Assembly (NCBI GenBank): GCA_030062745.1
Contig: CP099854.1
Span: 12,472,153 to 12,536,152 of the forward strand
DNA from: Capitulum mitella
Lineage: Eukaryota > Arthropoda > Thecostraca > Pollicipedomorpha > Pollicipedidae
Direction: 5' to 3'
DNA length: 64,000 nucleotides
The translations under genes and the position numbers were made by a program. The notes beneath the pieces are model-generated. The model saw nothing but the letters and a program-made list of their open reading frames with translations. It searched no databases and was not told the DNA's origin. Shown here in pieces: positions 34,247 through 46,371 of the stretch (the stretch's first letter is position 1; each line of letters starts with the position of its first letter).

Positions 34247-36160
34247 TCAGATCGCACAAGAATTTACCCAACCCCTTTTGATCTGGGCGAAATTTGGTAC
34301 GTTCATAGCACTTATCAAAAAAATGGCCAGCCATAGATGTTTAGCCTCGGGTGATCTCTGAGACCAGAGTTCCAGACAATGAAAGGCCACCGGTTTTTGT
34401 AGACACTGCGTAATTCAAATGCCCGTAGCTCGGCAACAAATAGCTACAGAAGGTGCGGTCAGCGCCAATCGAAAGAGAAATATTCCACCTTTCATGTTTA
34501 TCGTGATCTCGGGACGGCCTTTGACTGAAGTAGATTACGTGGAACATTTTCGGTTTCAACCACGTTTGCCCACCTCATCTTGGAAATATAGCATTTGTCC
34601 TCAAATATTTACAACTGCGTGACAAAAAACACTTCTGGGCAGACTGAAACGTTCCCACATATCTTGAATTTAGTGTTGCCAAGCAGCGCTTGAGAAATAT
34701 GGCCTGAGGCTATTTGACGAAGATTGATCGATTTCGTGTTTTACGTTTGTCCGATTGTTCTATAACCTGGTATGGAGAACGTCGTGCGTGCCTGCTACAC
34801 GTCACCTTAGTTCCAAATAGCTTGTCCAGAAAGGCCATAGGTCATGACACCCCACCACGCATCGACCCCTGTCATCCAGATCTGAAATACCCGTTCTTCA
34901 CATCTGCTCGAAGGTGAGTCTATCGGGTGTTCTTTGGTACTAAAGCCACTGAGATAATCCTAGTCTTGCATCGGGGCCTTTGGAAGGTCAGCCGAGGTAA
35001 CGGACATCGGTTGACTTTGGATGTCCTACTTTGATCTCGCATCATTCATTTGATCACATCATTCATACTCATAATCATTTTTTGTGTGCTGATGTCGAAA
35101 TTGACATCCATTTTGCATGCACTGATCATTTATGTTCATTCCATGTCCTGGATAAAAGTGATTTTTTAGCACGCATCTCAGTCATCACTTCCGTCTGCTT
35201 CTATACCAGGTTATTATTTTATTCGTAATTATTCCAAGATTCTGGGTATGACATCCTGGCAAGAAAAAATCATAGCCAATGGAATCTGCAATACATGCAA
35301 ACTCTGATTCGTGAACAATGTCTGTGTCAGTGCCCCAAAAAGCGATGTGCGACCAAACCGCTGACCATTGAGCATTGACCAAACCGAAGTCAGTGACCTC
35401 AGTTGCCCTTCACAAGGCTCTGATGCTCCACTAAGACTGTCTTGTTTGATTTAAATGCCTAAGAGCAACCGATAGACTCATTTTCGTGCGAATGTGAAGA
35501 ACGGGTATGTCAGATCTGAATGGCAGGGGCCGATTGATGGTGGGGAGTAATGACCTTTGACCTTTGGGGTCAAGCAATCTGAAACAAAGCTGATGTGTAG
35601 CAGTCACGCAAGACATTGTGTACACTAAACTGTGAAACAATCCGACAAACAGACACCACGAAATCAATCAGCATTCGTAAATAGCCTCAAGGCATATTCC
35701 TCAAGCGCCACTCGGCAACACAGATTCAAGGCATCCGAAAAGACTTGACCAGACTTTTTTCGTCATGCTTGTTCATATTTGGGGAGATATAGCACTACAT
35801 TTTCGCGAACATCACGATGAGCAAGCATGGTTAAAGCCGAAAATGTTCCATGAAACCTAGTCGGATCAAAGGTGTTCGGAAGGTTACCAAAAATGAGCCT
35901 ATTTATGAAAGAAGAAATATTTCTCTTTCCAATGACACTAACCGCACATTTTTCTGACAATTTATCACCGAGTTATGGGCATTTGAATCATGCAATGTTT
36001 GTAAAATCGGTAACCTTTCATGACCTGTAACTTTGACCTTACAGAACACCTAGGGCAAAAAAGTTATTGCCGGCCATTTTTTATAGGTACTATGAGCGTA
36101 CCGAATCTCTGCAAAGTCGGGAGGGGTCAGGTCGATTCTCGTGCGGTTTGACGTGGAATG
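34247..36160. mobile_element. Second diverged foldback element (right-arm copy, complete)
   Basis: Complete version of the element at 13362-15249. Its two ends are 34247 (gtccacgtcagatcgcac) and about 36160 (complement of ccacgtcaaaccgcac). It marks the inner boundary of the large inverted repeat as far as can be followed. Confidence 0.8.
35551..35563 (-). promoter_or_regulatory. DR1 nuclear-receptor-type motif (right-arm copy)
   Basis: Exact counterpart of 13959-13971 on the minus strand. Confidence 0.3.
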
Positions 36161-36565
36161 ATCCGGTGTGTCATTAATATTTATCGTCGAAAGCTGAAAG
36201 TGATCGTTCTGAGGGTTAGGTTGTCTTAAGGGCACAACTACTGGCAGCAAATGCATCTTTTTTGACACCTTTGGTTCCCGCAAAAAGAAACATTTTATTT
36301 GCAATTTAGTGTCTTGAGTTTTATTCTTGTCCTTTCGTGAAACATTTTAGACGAAGTTTGGTACACTAAGTTAGGTTAGGTTACGTTAGTTTACGTTTTT
36401 CGTGCACGTTGCTGATGAAGCGAAAGCTTCATGTGTAAAGGAAGAATTGTGCACGGCGCTGTATTAATGTGGCTGTTGCCGTCATTTGTTGCAGCGACAA
36501 CAGCGACGACAACAACAGCATTATCAACAACCTCAACTTAGACATTGATGTAACGCCGACCGGGT

Positions 36566-37620
36566 TTGGTGGCGGCGGAGGCGGTGGAGGCGGCGGAGGT
36601 GGCGGTGGCGGTGGCGGAGGCGGAGGTGGGGGCGGAGGCGGCGGAGGTGGGGGCGGAGGTGGAGGTGGAGGTGGCGGAGGCGGAGGCGGGGGCGGGGGTG
36701 GAGGTGGAGGTGGAGGTGGAGGTGGCGGAGGCGGAGGCGGAGGCGGAGGCGGTGGAGGCGGAGGTGGCGGAGGCGGTGGCGGAGGTGGAGGCGGAGGCGG
36801 AGGCGGTGGCGGTGGCGATGGCGGTGGCGGAGGCGGAGGCGGGGGCGGGGGCGGGGGCGGGGGCGGAGGAGGTGGCGGTGGAGGCGGAGGCGGAGGTGGC
36901 GGAGGCGGAGGCGGAGGCGGAGGCGGAGGAGGCGGAGGCGGCGGTGGGGGGAGGCGGAGGCGGAGGCGGAGGCGGAGGCGGCGGTGGGAATGGAAACGGG
37001 AACAATGGAAATGGGAACAACGGTAATGGAAATGAAGGAAACGGGAACAATGGAAATGGCAACAACGGCAATGGAAATGGAAACAATGGAAACGGGAACA
37101 ATGGAAATGGCAACAACGGCAATGGAAATGGGAACAACGGTAATGGAAATGGAAACAATGGAAACGGGAACAATGGAAATGGCAACAACGGCAATGGAAA
37201 TGGGAACAACGGTAATGGAAATGGAAACAATGGAAACGGGAACAACGGTAATGGAAATGGAAACAATGGAAACGGGAACAATGGAAATGGGAACAACGGT
37301 AATGGAAATGGAAACAATGGAAATGGCAACAACGGCAATGGAAATGGAAACAACGGAAACGGGAACAATGGAAACGGGAACAATGGAAATGGCAACAACG
37401 GTAATGGAAATGGAAACGGGAACAATGGAAATGGGAACAACGGTAATGGAAATGGGAACAATGGAAACGGGAACAATGGAAATGCCAACAACGGCAATGG
37501 AAATGGAAACAATGGAAACGGCAACAATGGAAATGGGAACAACGGTAATGGAAATGGAAACGGGAACAACGGAAATCGGAGCAACAGAAACGGAGATGGA
37601 AATAATGGCGATGGAAATGG
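36566..37620. repeat. Low-complexity Gly/Asn and poly-Gly block (right-arm copy)
   Basis: Inverted counterpart of 12040-12956, 133 bp longer over the matching interval. On the plus strand the poly-Gly part (36566-36990) precedes the GNGNNG part. A frame slip at about 36960-37000 relative to the left copy means the unique N-terminal segment at 36469 is no longer in frame with the Gly/Asn part. Confidence 0.9.
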
Positions 37621-38479
37621 TGGTGCTCGGAGTACGGTGTCGACAAGCGACGCGGCTGAGGCTAGCGTGGCCGCGGCTGGACAAGGACGCGCTCCTGGAC
37701 TGCAGCTGCGCCGGGGTCCGGGTGGAGGGCACCCCTCCAGAGCAGGCGCGGCGGCCGGCGACCAGTTCCGGCTGGTCCTCCGTCCGACACCAGACGGACG
37801 GCGGCCTGGAGAGCAGCGGCCACGGCCAGGTCAGTGTCCGCTCAGGACCTACTCGGGGTCCATTTCCAGACCGTTGGCAGTACGAATTGCAGCGTGTTGT
37901 TGCTGTGTGCATAAGAATGAGTGTGTGTAAACTTATCGATGGCGGTGGACGTGGTGCCAATGAATTATTAGGACCCTTTTGGCGACTGTCACATACAGGC
38001 CCCTTGCTCTCTCTGAGTGCAAGGGGATGAGGCTGGATGAGGCTCTCTGAGGCTCCGACCGATTGGTCGCAGTTGGGAACGATCAATGTCTGCCCCATGT
38101 TGCCTGTCCGAAATTTACAAATCAAGTCGCCGAAGAAGAGGAACGAGTTTTTCTATTCCCGTTTCCTTTTCTTCTGTTTTATGTGATGACCTCGTGACCC
38201 TTCGACTGCTCAGCGCCCCATCTGAGGGAATTTATTAAGAAACGGTTGCCGACACAATGAACATTCCGCTGCCGTCACCACGGATGGGATTTTTGCTAGG
38301 CCCGCGTTCAGTACTACTCGTCTCCAACTGCCAAAATGGTCTTCTGTCAGCCCAGCGCCCGCATTTTTCCCACGGGAGAGGGCATTGGATGTGATGTGGC
38401 AAAGGTTTCCGGGTCCGTCCTCTCTGTCTCTTCGATTCCCGTCTCGGAGTCTCCCGCCTCGCAGAGTCCCGCCTCGCCG

Positions 38480-38700
38480 AATCCCCGCCTCACAGAATGG
38501 CCGAGTACCAGTCTCCTACCTGCAGAGCGGCCGAGTGTCGATCTCCCGCCTCACAGAGCGGCCGAGTGTCGATCTCCCGCCCCACGGATCGGCCGAGTAT
38601 CGATCTTCCCCCTCACAGAGCGGCCGGGTGTCGATCTCTCGCCTCACAGAGCGGCCGGGTGTCGATCTCCCGCCTCACAGAGCGCCCGAGAGCCAATCTC
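38480..38700. repeat. 31-bp minisatellite, 7 units (right-arm copy)
   Basis: Same array as 10805-11185 with seven cores instead of twelve. The arms differ by 155 bp across this stretch, exactly five units. Confidence 0.93.
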
Positions 38701-39590
38701 GCGAAGACCTGTTTCTGTTCTGGTTTGCCTTTCTAAACCTTTTCTGTATGCCATTTGGACAAAGCTAAGCTGAATCACAAAGCTAAACAACCGACAGAAT
38801 GGCAAACAGCGCGCTAACCTCCGCAAACACAAGTTTAACGGCACGTGTTGGTGTTATCCAAACAATTATTTCGTGCTAAAAAGAAATGTTGGTGTTAGGC
38901 AGCTGCGTCGGACTTTTAGTATACTTGAGTGCGTTGATAAGCATGATTGTGGTAATGAGGTAAAATCGAATTAGCCTTAATTAGCCTTATGTCTATATAA
39001 TAGATACCATTATGTCACAGTAAAGGCCATGTCGTTGAGTGTTGCGGTCGTTTTACCTTGGATTTGTTATATGGCGGTGCTTTATTATGATGAATGGACG
39101 TTTCCTGCACGGACGTGTTAATTTTCGTATTCGTCGATTTCGATGTTTTTTTTTAACTGTCTCTGAGGAAGGCCCGTGGCCAAAATATAGGATTAATCTA
39201 CTTTTGCGTTTTTTGAGATATTGTGAGCTTAAGGCCAATTTTGTTTTATCTTATTACGGTGTAAAACTTTTGAAATTTGTCCATATTCCCGGTCTCGTAA
39301 CACCGGTGGGGGCTTTAAATTTAGAGGTAATGCGGCGGTAATGCGGCAGAATTCCACAAGGGGAACTTCTATCCATAAAATACGCAGCAGGTGAAAAGAC
39401 TCACTGCTAACCGTTACGCACCGTTACTTGTTGTGGAAAGTGTTGTCGCGATGCGTTGCGTAACGGTAAGCAATTTAATGTTGAAATTTGATGAGTTTTC
39501 CGTCGTTTTCCATTTTTGTAGCTCCATCTATGTCCGAGATCATAGCGGCTTCAAGGGCCCCTTCCCCCAAACCGACAGCGGCGATCAGAC

Positions 39591-40128
39591 CTGAGGATTC
39601 GCATGCATTTTGGGATGCGAGTCCTAGAATGGGTGAATTTGGATACGCGATTCAAATAAATTCGAATAGATTCGAATCTTTGCATTGAAATTTCGAAATT
39701 TTCAACGACGTAGTTCTCGCTTTTAAGCCGATTTCATTGGTTGCTGGCCGATTGTTCTAGGCGTTTCTGCCAGTGACGCATTTTTAACTCGGCCAAACAA
39801 GGAACGGGACAGTGGTAGCAGTCTGTGTACGTGTTAGCACCGACATAGGCGTGTTACATTTAGTTTATTTGAAGAAAATTTGAGTCTAAAATATATTTTA
39901 ATGCATCACTATGAATGTTTAAACAATGGCTTTTGGGACCCCAATGTGGTCTTGAGGATTCGAATCCTGATTTCCAGGTTTCGAATCCTGATTTCCAGGG
40001 TTCGAATCCTGGTTTCCAGGGTCCGAATCCTGGTTTCCAGGGTTCGAATCCTGGTTTTCAGTATTCGAAGATTCGTAAGGTTCGAATCTATTCGAATCTA
40101 TTCGAATGCTGCAAATCCGAATCCTCAG
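39591..40128. mobile_element. Short TIR element (right-arm copy)
   Basis: Inverted counterpart of 9371-9908 with the same 11-base terminal match and internal array. Confidence 0.45.
39948..40052 (+). repeat. Five 21-bp B-box-like units (right-arm copy)
   Basis: Same array in reverse orientation. One unit reads GGTCCGAATCC, a single-base departure from the left copy, and one reads ttcgaatcctgg with an altered first G, so the individual units vary between arms. Confidence 0.85.
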
Positions 40129-40770
40129 TTCTAGTGGCGATCCGTAGCGGCGTTTGTGCGCGGGTGAATATAATTCTCATCCGTAATGCCGCAAAGGAAA
40201 ATGACGCTTTTGTAAGACATCCCTAAAGCATACGTCAGTTCAGGGAACAAAAGTGTGCAACATGTGTGCACGCTGAACTAGAAATTCAGTGCAATAAATG
40301 GGTGACATCAAGGACTTTCGAGTTGGAAGGTTGTCTCATTCTTCTCATCCTACCCTGTGCATGGACGCGCAACGCGCTTCTTTGAATTTCGCTCCATTCT
40401 GCGGTAGCTCGTGCTTTGGCCGTTTTGAAATTCGATTACTGGCGGGGACGGGACAATCCACCGAGGACGCCGGTGGGACGTTGATCTGAAGTGGAGGAAT
40501 CTTCCGCTGTGACCCGCCGTTTGTTTCCCTGACACAGAGTAGTCTGCGGATCAGGGCTGTTCACACCGTTGACGTCATCTTCAATTTATAATGACTTTGT
40601 GAAACATATCGTGTGTTGGTATGGTTTGAGTTTATTTGATGTACCGCATGCGCGTACAGCTTACCGTTCTTCCGTTCTGAAGTTTCTCGGAAATCGGACG
40701 CCGGCCACAGCCGCAGCCGAGTCATTTCCTCTTCCAGCTGATGGCTGAGTGAGTCGATCCCTGTCCGCAG

Positions 40771-40883
40771 GAACGCACGGGCTCTTGTTTGAAGGCACCG
40801 CTGACGACATACGGAAGGGCGTCAGCGTATCGCTCGCCAACGGAAAGGTCAGCATCGTTACCAGGACGGCGACTGAGGAGTAG
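40771..40883 (+). CDS. Possible terminal exon (right-arm copy)
   Basis: Counterpart of 8599-8711. The acceptor ctgtccgcag ends at 40770 and the stop is at 40881-40883. It reads GTADDIRKG where the left copy has GTAADIRKG. Confidence 0.35.
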
Positions 40884-42483
40884 CCGGCCGGCGGGGGCCG
40901 GCAACACCTGCAGGACCGCGGTCTCCAGCACTGCCGGAGAACAGGGCGGCGGCACCAGCGGCTGGCCTGAGGCCGCCGCCCGAGCCTGCGAAGCCTTCAG
41001 AGTGCTGGACCGGCAGCCGGAGATGGGATTCTGTGACGAAGTGTGGCCTTCGTGGGTGGAGATTTCGGGCTGTTGTCGGAGGGAGGGTTGCAATATGATT
41101 GTACACCTTTTCTTGCCATTCAGTGTCCTAGGCCCGGTATTAAATACCTGGAAAGTGCGGTTCCGGACGTTTCCCCTTGACCACTGGCTATGGCTCCTGC
41201 GCGGAATCCATCCCTGGATTCCATTCCACCCCATTTCATCCCTGCAGCGTGGTGGAGCTTATGGCTGCGATGCTTTCACTATGTATGAGTGCTCGCTTTT
41301 CGTTCCGGCACTCATCTCTGGGGCATAGTGTAGTCTAGTTCACGTTATTATGCCGTTTTTATCCATGTGTGCGTGCGTTGGTGAACTAAAACGTACGTTC
41401 ACCTTGTGACGAAAACGCATCCTGTGTCTGTGCATTGGTTACCATTCATTTCCGGTATTCGGATCATCCGTCAACTGTTTAATGACCGTCATACTGCCAC
41501 CTGGAACGCGGCGATGAAAAGTCGAAACTTTCGCGAACCCTTGTCAGAAGAAAGTAAAGAATGCATTTGTAGCGCAAATGGAATGATTTGTGATAATTCG
41601 ATTCCAAGGAAACGATCGACCAACTGGTTGATGGTTCCCTGAAGTGCACCTAAGACTGGACGTCTCAGCCCAGATGGCTGTGTGCACCCTGGCACTGAAC
41701 CACAGAAACATTCAGGCTGCTGCCAAGGAGTTACTGGACGGGAGGACAAGGGGTTTATTTCATTTCACTTCGTTCAGTTTTGAAAGGTGGTGAAACTCGG
41801 TGAGATTAAAGGAATGGGCGTTTGTATTTTGTTAAAGGCTGTCTTGCAGAGATGCGTAGTGCAGAAAATAGCACTCCTTTCGTGACATGACGCCCTTTTT
41901 TACAGATTCGTTGTAATGTTTTTCTGTTTAACGCTTATGCGCTGTTTAACGGTGACGGAAACTGTTGCATTTTTAGGTAATTTTGTGCGCGTTTTCAATT
42001 AACGATCCCTATTTCATACCGAAGACTCTGGACAGCTATGGACAAAAAATGTTTGCGATTGCTGAGCAATAAACGTGACAAATCGCGCCGCTTTTTGCCG
42101 AGTGACTCAAGAACTACAGTTTACGGACATTGAGAGGGACTACTCTGATACATTTCACGGTACACGTCGGATTTCACCTGATTACAAGATGCGAGAGCCG
42201 TGTTCAGACGCCCGGGCTAATACAGCAATGGCCTCCGGAAGCCCATCGAGCCTGACGGATACCGTCGTCTGACTGTTACCACTTCTGTGCTCAGTCGCGC
42301 GGCGTCCGCACGATTGCAATGGCAAATCCATTGTAATGGGACCAAAGCTTTGAGCATGAGGTTGGCTTACATAAAATATTTGGCGATGGCGAAAACGTTC
42401 AGTGTTCAGTGCAGTTTTGTTAGCAAAATATTCGGCCTTCCTCTGGCATCCCAGTCGTAGCAGTTACCACCACACAACGGCTC

Positions 42484-42828
42484 TTAGGACTGTGTTATCA
42501 CCAGCGGCTTCACCACGGGGCCGGACATAATGGCAATGTAAATTAAAGCATACAACAAAGTGGCAGCGATAAGGATTTGCAATAGTATTCTACATGTCTG
42601 CTCTACTTTTTGGCGGCCGTAAAAATTGGATTGGAGTCGACTGTCACTGCCTGACTGCTTCGAGTTTGCCACTAGACCGTCGCACGTCAGAAGGACGTCA
42701 CACGTTCCAGTACACGGGGAAACGGAGTCGTTCTGCGACCGCATTGTGGGCATGGAATGGATGACGGGCGAGTGTAAAATGAGATTTAGTGTTCCGAGTA
42801 GATAGAGCCCTTGGTAAAGTAATTGCAT
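42484..42828 (-). CDS. Hypothetical 114-residue protein (right-arm copy)
   Basis: Same amino-acid sequence as the ORF at 6654-6998, on the opposite strand, with its TATA-like string at 42916-42921. If the arms are alleles this is the same locus seen twice. Confidence 0.3.
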   Translation of the reverse strand: MQLLYQGLYLLGTLNLILHSPVIHSMPTMRSQNDSVSPCTGTCDVLLTCDGLVANSKQSGSDSRLQSNFYGRQKVEQTCRILLQILIAATLLYALIYIAIMSGPVVKPLVITQS

Positions 42829-44516
42829 CTTTAAGCCCTGGAGCTCTATAAGCGCGCATGTACGTTATCGATTACGCTCGTGACATGTTGAAACATGCAC
42901 CGTTGCTAAGTGTTCTATATAATGCTTAACGCCACTGAAAGCAGAAAGTAGCACGTCGTCAATGCCCATAAACTGAGATGCGGAAATAATTGGGGTAAGA
43001 GGTATAGAAATGCCTAAATAACGAACCATGCATACGGCCGTTGTTCAACCCGCGAAAGCCTGGGGGGGGGGGTGAAAAGTGCTCCCCCACACCCGTACAC
43101 ACGATGAGACCACAACGCTTTCCGCACCTGACAGCTGATGAATTTGACAGATGGTGGCGCAAAAATTGCGAAATTAGAAGTAAAATACCATGAATTACAA
43201 AACCATGTACTCGTGAAAGGAGGTGGTGGGAGGTCGGAAAAAATACTTACTGCTGTCAGGGTAAAGGTTCTTTCTCGTCATGCCCATCTTACCCCTTATC
43301 CTCAGCTTGCCCCACTAGGCGGCTCAATTTACCCCACCCATGAGCAGGGACGTAGCCAAGGGGCAGTCATGGGAGCCATGCCCCCCTTGAGTCAAGCGGT
43401 CTATATTAGATATATGGCGATCCCGGGTACATGCGTGCCCCTGGGGTAAGTTAAGCCAGATGTAAGGTAATTTTTCGCGCCATTTTTCCAGTACAAGCAT
43501 GAGTATTACGCAAAAATTTGCAGTGCCATGACATGCGCAAAAGATCAAACTGCTCCTACAAATGCCAAAAAACATCAATATCGTGATCATCATTTACCAT
43601 AATTCTGTCTATGAAAAAAGAGGCTCATTTAATCCTACTCTCCCCTCATATGATTTCAATCGATTTCCGGCTTCGTGCGTCGACCGGCGCGCGGTGAGCA
43701 TTTTCGGTAACGTATGCCACGCCGCCAAGAAAAACGTAGACCATTGTATAGGTGGAGTTTTTGAAAAATGCCATGTGGCGCTATTTGCAGACTTGTTTCC
43801 CTCCCCCCCAAAAAAAACAAAACACCGTATTTGGGACACTTCAGTTTCCAGTACCAGAAAGTTTGATTTTTACGAAACACAATAAACGTCACGGTGATGC
43901 CGTATGGTCAATTTATTGCATCTCCTCGTCCTCCTCCGCGGGTCAGAAAATCATAACCCTTGTTAACCATCACGCACTGTCATTTACGAAATGGAACAAT
44001 CAGTTTCAACCGGCTTCCAAGTTGATGTCGTGGATCTAATGACTGATGCAAGGCACGGGGTACTCGCATTAAAGGGCACGAAAGACATCGGAGGTGTCAA
44101 TGCTGGTACATGGTGAGCCCGATTCGCAAGCCGTTGTCGGGTGCCCAGTGTTCAGCCCGGTATAAGCAATACATAGGATGGGGCAAATAAACATTTCTAT
44201 TACATTTAGTGCAATGCGAAATATTGGGCACAGTGCCTGGACGCATCTGCCCAGTCCCAACTACCAGACCCAAAACTTAAGACTAATGAAAGACGCACTG
44301 TGCCATTGTAATGGTTTTGGAGACGCTTTGCCCTAGTCCTGGACGCAATGATTTGACAAATTACTCGTACGGTTCGAAATACACCTTCAGGTCACAAACA
44401 TTAATGGCCCGCAAGGGCTCCGCCTAAGACTCTTACCTGTTACTGTTCCAGCGGGCCATCGATCACCAAACCAGAATAGATTCAGCGACAGGACTACTGG
44501 GGTATCGGGGACCACA

Positions 44517-44708
44517 TCACAGGATTGGTGCCGAGGTCTGGATCAGGCGGCAGTCGCAGGAGCGATGCCGAGGTTTGGCTCAGGAGGCAGCCGCGGCAGC
44601 GGCGCCGAGGGTTGGATCAGGCGGAAGTCTCAACAGCGGTGCAGAGGTTTGAACTGGGAGGCAGCCAAGGGAACAGTACAGCTGCTTGTATGAGGCAACG
44701 GCAACCGC
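44517..44708. repeat. 37-bp minisatellite (right-arm copy)
   Basis: Inverted counterpart of 4775-4966, with the same number of degenerate units. Confidence 0.7.
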
Positions 44709-44774
44709 GGGAACGACATATGTCATGAGCAGGTGTAGGGCTAACACACGGCTTCGTTTCCATGCCCTGACGCA

Positions 44775-45699
44775 CTAAAAAATCCCGAACGCATTCACTC
44801 GCTGCGGAGTCGCTCCAGCACAGCCCAGGAGGAGTGCCACCTTATCGAGGACCCGGACTTTTTCTCCGACGGCCGCGCAGATGGCAATGAGACTGGGATC
44901 AGACTGGGTCATGGTTAATTTGAGGTATGATTTTAGGCGACGCAGTGTGCTGTCACCTATTTCCGCGGCGCATGTTGTAGTCGGGATGGTGAGCAGGAGG
45001 CGAAGAAGTTTCAGGCACTCCGTCAGCAAGGCCCGCCGGCTCTTCGACTCCTTGAAAATTATTATGACGTCAAGGAGGGTTTTGAAGGCATGTGGTCCAT
45101 CACAATGATCCTGCAGCATCAGCACGCGATGCTTCAGTCGGTCCGTTTTCAGCATAAAGTGGGCAGAGGTGCGTTCGGTTGCAGCAAAGGCTACATTGGT
45201 CAGTGCCAGCTCGGACTCAGCACCTTGTCCGTCATCGACAAAATACCATTCATCCGGGGCGCTTTCCAAGCTGTCCATGCTCTCCAGATATACGTGCAAG
45301 TATTTGTCCTTGGAGGCTACCGCGTGGATGAGGCTCGGCGCCTTCATCCAATCGTTGTGGACGGCGGGTTCTCCTCGCCAGCCGGGGTTTGCCGATTTGC
45401 AGTTTTTCGGCGTTTTTCGGTGTCTCAACTAAAACTAGTCGAAGCCATGGTGACAGTCGCTCACTGCTTGCCTCAGAATCCTCACCTAGTCCAGCCTGGC
45501 CACCACTATCTGCTGTTCGGCCTGGATAGCCGTAAACACCGGTGTGGTCATTCGGAGCACCATCAGAGCCAGGTTTAACGAGCACTTGAAGTCGAACTTC
45601 TGCATGGAGCGAAGAAATCCACGCGGGGTGCTGCACGCCTCCGGTCGAGCGGCAGGGCCGTCTGCGGTATCGTCCATGGCGTCTCGAATGGTCTCCCAG
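44775..45699 (-). pseudogene. hAT-family transposase remnant (right-arm copy)
   Basis: Counterpart of 3785-4688. One extra base in the A-run near 44860 shifts the end of the reading frame and lengthens it to 217 codons, ending at 44775. The dimerisation block itself is unchanged. Confidence 0.65.
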
Positions 45700-45736
45700 T
45701 TGAGAAGCGTTTTACTGTGTTTTGTTTAAACACTTT

Positions 45737-46084
45737 TTACACAAAATTCGAGCCAACACTCCTACATTTTACGTTCGGAGTCACTCGTCCTGCATCGCGC
45801 TCGATTTCCACAGCAGCGCCATCCGCTGCACGCTCGTTTTGGCGCGTCGGTGGAGGCTCCGGACGGCGCGACCAACTTCGCTCCGGTCCATCACCGCGCG
45901 TCTCGTCCCCAGTCGGCCTCAGCTGCTCCATCGTACTCGGAGAGACTCGCCGGACTTCTGCCTGGGCCACGGACCAAAAACAGAACTCTGGCGGCGATAG
46001 GTCTGGACTGCGAGCTGGCCGAGAATGGTCCATCAGCCGGCGGTTGGTCGTCACATTTCCGTTTTGAAACCTACGTTACAGAAC
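45737..46084 (-). pseudogene. Mariner/Tc1-like transposase remnant (right-arm copy)
   Basis: Same fragment as 3400-3747 on the opposite strand, with one amino-acid difference visible near the C-terminus (T in the left copy, R in the right). Confidence 0.55.
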
Positions 46085-46371
46085 GGCAATACAGTTTTTC
46101 ATGGTCAGGAAGTGAACGGTGCTAACGTGTCCCTCTTTTTCGTCACTTGCCACGGACCAATGACGGCGTTGGATAGCCTTGGCTTTGGCTGTGACACATT
46201 CTCGCCCGCGTTGAAGCTGGGGAATAATGAGTAAATGCTGGACGAGAAACGGAAGGTCGCAGTTGGCATCGGATAGAAGGATTTGGGTGTCATTAGCGTA
46301 CTGGGTAGCATGTCCGACTTAAGCAGGCTGAAATCGCTGGAAAGAGGATTAACCCTATTCTCGGAGGGCTA

